Origin: Anaerolineae bacterium
Lineage (GTDB): Bacteria; Chloroflexota; Anaerolineae; 4572-78; NAK82
Reading direction: 5' to 3'
Length of the DNA stretch: 6,022 nucleotides
Assembly: GCA_030598425.1 (NCBI GenBank)
Contig: JAUVPY010000189.1
Location: forward strand, 1 to 6,022
This document shows positions 5,293 through 6,022 of the stretch, piece by piece. The notes under the pieces are model-generated. The model worked only from the letters and a program-made list of their open reading frames with translations. It searched no databases and had not been told where the DNA came from. Within the stretch, counting starts at the first letter, position 1; each line of letters begins with the position of its first letter. Both the position numbers and the translations under genes were made by a program.

Positions 5293-6022
5293 ATGCAAAA
5301 TCACGGGGTCGCACAACCAACCCAGCCGTCCTCCTCGCCGAACGCCAGGCACGAGTTCGCCCTGATCTTGGCCCTTTTCCTCGCTTTCCGGATGATGACA
5401 CTGCTGGCTTTTCGACCCGGTGGGCAGGTGCTGGACCACTCTGATTTCTATTGGTACCGTGAATTCGCGCAGCTTACCCGCCAAGGATACTTCCCTTACG
5501 TCAACCTGTGGACAACTTACCCACCCCTCTTTCCTTTCTTGATGATCGGGCTGTGGTGGGTCAGCAGCCTACTGCCCCCCTGGGAGTTTCCCAACTTGTG
5601 GTTTTCGCTGCTGCTGGGCGGGACGTTTCTCCTCTTTGAGGCGGGCAACTTGATCCTCATTTATGCCATTGCCCGTCGGTTGGGCGATCAGCGAAGGGCG
5701 TTACGAGCGGCCTGGTTCTACGCAATTCTCTTCACCCCGGTTTACACGCTCACCGGCTGGTTCGAGAGCTACCCCAACTTCTTTTTCCTCCTCAGCCTGT
5801 ACTTACTGCTGCGGGGCCGTTTCTTGTGGAGTGCGGCCGCTACCGGCGTGGGCTTTATGATCAAGCTCATCCCGGTCATATTGTTGCCAATCGGAGCACG
5901 GATACTAAATCGCAAATATCCAATACCAAATACCAACGGGCGCGGGGCAAGACGCAAGTGGTGCATCACCGTCAGATTCCGCAGTTTGTCACTTGATATT
6001 TGTCATTTGATTCTTTACTTCG
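5293..6022 (+). CDS. Multi-pass membrane protein, probable GT-C glycosyltransferase (partial)
   Basis: The frame stays open from an ATG at 5293 to the right edge, giving 243 residues with no stop. About six hydrophobic segments are visible (near 21-40, 78-95, 101-127, 137-155, 160-174 and 178-200), so it is an integral membrane protein. After the first segment an outward loop carries DHSDFYWY (48-55), an acidic motif placed like the catalytic loop of GT-C enzymes that use polyprenyl-phosphate sugars. YPPLFPFL (76-83) at the next segment also fits such mannosyltransferase-like proteins. The start lacks a clear Shine-Dalgarno sequence; translation may depend on the upstream epimerase gene. From residue 205 the sequence stops looking like a membrane protein and is partly encoded by heptamer repeats, so the gene may be interrupted. 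The sugar donor and acceptor are unknown. Confidence 0.72.
   Translation, partial: MQNHGVAQPTQPSSSPNARHEFALILALFLAFRMMTLLAFRPGGQVLDHSDFYWYREFAQLTRQGYFPYVNLWTTYPPLFPFLMIGLWWVSSLLPPWEFPNLWFSLLLGGTFLLFEAGNLILIYAIARRLGDQRRALRAAWFYAILFTPVYTLTGWFESYPNFFFLLSLYLLLRGRFLWSAAATGVGFMIKLIPVILLPIGARILNRKYPIPNTNGRGARRKWCITVRFRSLSLDICHLILYF
5906..5937 (+). repeat. Heptamer tandem repeat array 2, inside the membrane protein gene
   Basis: Three clear 7-base units, CAAATAT, CCAATAC and CAAATAC (5913-5933), have a degenerate unit before them and a partial CAAC after. Read on the minus strand the units take the form GGTATTT, which shares its GGTA start with array 1. The 25 bases at 5907-5931 match the reverse complement of 5984-6008 at 18 positions, including a perfect 8-base core. 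Confidence 0.7.
5986..6020 (+). repeat. Heptamer tandem repeat array 3 at the window edge
   Basis: Five consecutive 7-base units, mostly of the form TTGTCAT or TTGATAT, run to the window edge and may continue beyond it. The array lies in inverted orientation to array 2, 48 bases away. Between them is a GC-rich stretch with a short hairpin (GGTG at 5960-5963, CACC at 5967-5970). Confidence 0.68.

Noticed and set aside
5906..6020. CRISPR-like array from the short repeats near the right edge
   Set aside because: Units are 7 bases, contiguous, and have no spacers of CRISPR size.

Overview
The window looks like ordinary chromosome from a moderately GC-rich bacterium, most likely a Chloroflexota (Anaerolineae-like) genome. 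That assignment is inference. It rests on a bacterial mevalonate kinase, a long-form HisG, a GAF protein led by a coiled coil, and short heptamer repeat arrays. No rRNA, tRNA, CRISPR array, transposase or phage gene was seen.

Layout. The left third (1-1918) is read leftwards and carries stress and signalling genes: the N-terminal part of an ATP-dependent protease Lon (cut by the window edge), a small heat shock protein of the Hsp20 family, and a GAF-domain protein with an N-terminal leucine zipper. Each has its own Shine-Dalgarno sequence. The gaps of 106 and 293 bases between them suggest separate promoters rather than one tight operon. A divergent intergenic region (1919-2166) holds a plausible leftward promoter for the GAF gene, a strong near-consensus rightward promoter, and a stable hairpin between the two.

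The right two thirds (2167-6022) are read rightwards: ATP phosphoribosyltransferase (hisG, first step of histidine synthesis), mevalonate kinase (isoprenoid precursor synthesis) 24 bases later, a UDP-glucuronate-epimerase-like SDR enzyme that most likely starts at a TTG codon, and a multi-pass membrane protein resembling GT-C glycosyltransferases that runs off the right edge. A weak hairpin with a T-rich tail overlaps the mevalonate kinase stop codon, and a candidate promoter follows it. The block may therefore be two transcription units: hisG with mevalonate kinase, then epimerase with glycosyltransferase. The last pair fits nucleotide-sugar supply plus lipid-linked sugar transfer at the membrane. 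Mevalonate kinase could feed the same process through polyprenyl phosphate carriers, but that link is speculative.

No clear new multi-gene system is visible. The points most worth a second look are three arrays of related 7-base repeats in and around the last gene (two of them inside its reading frame), the pairing of hisG with mevalonate kinase, and several palindromes at likely regulatory positions.
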